A stretch of 64,000 nt of DNA from Olleya aquimaris (lineage in GTDB: Bacteria > Bacteroidota > Bacteroidia > Flavobacteriales > Flavobacteriaceae), in contig NZ_QLLO01000001.1 in NCBI RefSeq assembly GCF_003259525.1, positions 1 through 64,000 of the forward strand. Reading direction: 5' to 3'. The number at the start of each line of letters is the position of its first letter. The stretch's first letter is position 1. The notes beneath the pieces are model-generated. The model made no database searches. It was not told the origin of the DNA and was given only the letters and a program-made list of their open reading frames with translations. Made by a program: the position numbers and the translations under genes. Positions 63,283 through 64,000 of this stretch are shown in pieces.

Positions 63283-63873
63283 ATGTTTACAGGAATAATT
63301 GAAACACTAGGCACCGTAAAGCAATTATCTACCAAAAAAGGTAATCTAGATATCACTATTGCTAGTGATATAACTAGCCAATTAAAAATAGATCAAAGTG
63401 TTGCACATAATGGTGTGTGTTTGACTGTTGTTAGAATAAATAATAATGAATACACTGTAACTGCAATAAAAGAGACTCTAGATAAAAGTAATATAGGTGA
63501 TTTAAAAGTTAACGACCAAGTAAACTTAGAACGTGCTATGAAACTTGGTGATCGATTAGATGGTCACATAGTTCAGGGTCATGTGGACCAAACTGCTACA
63601 TGTATAGAAGCTAAAGAAACTAATGGAAGCTGGTTATATACTTTTGAGTATGATCCAAAACTAAACAATATCACTATTGAAAAAGGATCTATTACAGTAA
63701 ATGGAGTAAGTTTAACAGTAGTAAATTCGGCTAAAAACAGCTTTAGTGTTGCAATTATACCTTATACTTTTGAGCATACAAATTTTAAAACCTTTAAAAA
63801 AGGCACTAAAGTAAATTTAGAGTTTGATGTAATAGGAAAATATGTAAAACGTTTAACCGAACTAAACGTTTGA
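63283..63873 (+). CDS. ribE: Riboflavin synthase, alpha subunit
   Basis: Dismutates 6,7-dimethyl-8-ribityllumazine into riboflavin. It opens with the characteristic MFTGIIETLG and contains two lumazine-binding repeats, the second beginning near residue 99 (HIVQGHVDQTATC) with HN(G)VCLTV and VNGVSLTVV marking the two halves. Length (196) is normal. Its last 12 bases overlap a convergent gene at the right edge. Confidence 0.96.
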   Translation: MFTGIIETLGTVKQLSTKKGNLDITIASDITSQLKIDQSVAHNGVCLTVVRINNNEYTVTAIKETLDKSNIGDLKVNDQVNLERAMKLGDRLDGHIVQGHVDQTATCIEAKETNGSWLYTFEYDPKLNNITIEKGSITVNGVSLTVVNSAKNSFSVAIIPYTFEHTNFKTFKKGTKVNLEFDVIGKYVKRLTELNV

Positions 63874-64000
63874 TTTTTTTATAGATAAGATAAGTTTGTA
63901 AACACCATAAATTAATCCCATAACAACTAAAATAACAACACCATTATCTATAGGAAGACCAGGTGGAGGTGGTTGTTGTGGAGGTGGTGGTGTCACAATT
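63862..64000 (-). CDS. C terminus of a PID-CTERM-like protein (partial)
   Basis: A leftward frame enters from the right edge and ends with a TAG overlapping ribE. It encodes a proline-rich segment (IVTPPPPQQPPPPGLPIDNG) followed by one hydrophobic helix (VVILVVMGLIYGVYKLIL) and a basic tail (SIKKSNV). The GLPIDxG plus helix plus YGxYK pattern is the PID-CTERM C-terminal membrane/sorting motif I know from Bacteroidota. Most of the protein lies outside the window, so length and function cannot be given. Confidence 0.7.
   Translation of the reverse strand, partial: IVTPPPPQQPPPPGLPIDNGVVILVVMGLIYGVYKLILSIKKSNV

Overview
The window looks like an ordinary chromosomal segment of a marine-type member of the Flavobacteriaceae (Bacteroidota). 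The signs are a low GC content (roughly one third by eye), TAnnTTTG-type -7 promoter boxes, type IX secretion (T9SS) type A and type B C-terminal sorting domains, an OmpA protein with thrombospondin type 3 repeats, a PID-CTERM-like C terminus, and the acpP-fabF-rnc / pyk gene order. The genus is not determined; small dispersed repeats of the kind seen here are common in Olleya, Lacinutrix and Psychroserpens-like genomes (recollection, not checked). I see no rRNA, tRNA, CRISPR array, insertion sequence, prophage or integrase. No gap between genes exceeds 300 bases; the longest (2323-2576 and 11315-11586) hold repeats and terminator or sRNA-like hairpins.

Layout. 1-4504: tail of an unknown gene, a YCII-like lipoprotein, a CYTH protein, dinB, then a repeat-filled gap and pyk with an IPExxxVDY-like gene. 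4642-6893: acpP-fabF-rnc on the minus strand. 7076-11314: purN, a viroplasmin/RNase H fusion, a PfkB sugar or nucleoside kinase and a long purF, followed by a strong hairpin that may be an sRNA, and superoxide dismutase. 12384-22026: an AddA-like helicase-nuclease and an AddB-like nuclease separated by kbl and an abundant-type OmpA protein. 22023-27034: hybrid histidine kinase, universal stress protein, MATE transporter and two unlisted membrane microproteins. 27035-34667: 2OG oxygenase, queD, lpxH, a peptidoglycan-binding protein, MFS transporter, recJ, a divergent OsmC / AhpD-like pair, and rsmI. 34762-45662: a T9SS type B protein, an unknown conserved gene, tdk-alr, mscL, asd, a prolyl oligopeptidase lipoprotein and an orphan ABC ATPase. 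45784-51813: TPR histidine kinase, LytTR regulator, a T9SS type A protein and a small secreted protein. 51874-58134: a tightly packed six-gene minus-strand envelope operon. 58220-63216: accC, accB, fabH and rpmF, DUF177, pdxA; then ribE and a partial PID-CTERM-like gene.

How the genes work together. Fatty-acid synthesis appears twice (acpP-fabF and fabH-accB-accC), with purine synthesis (purN, purF), DNA repair (dinB, AddAB-like, recJ), cell-envelope building (lpxH, alr, mtgA) and oxidative defence (SOD, OsmC, AhpD-like). The least explained items are a nested inverted repeat in the fabH leader, a perfect inverted repeat in front of tdk-alr, the six-gene lipoprotein/DUF4836-like/transglycosylase/GreA-like operon, a possible sRNA after purF, and a 78-bp dispersed repeat present twice in opposite orientation. 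No clearly new defence or mobile system was found.
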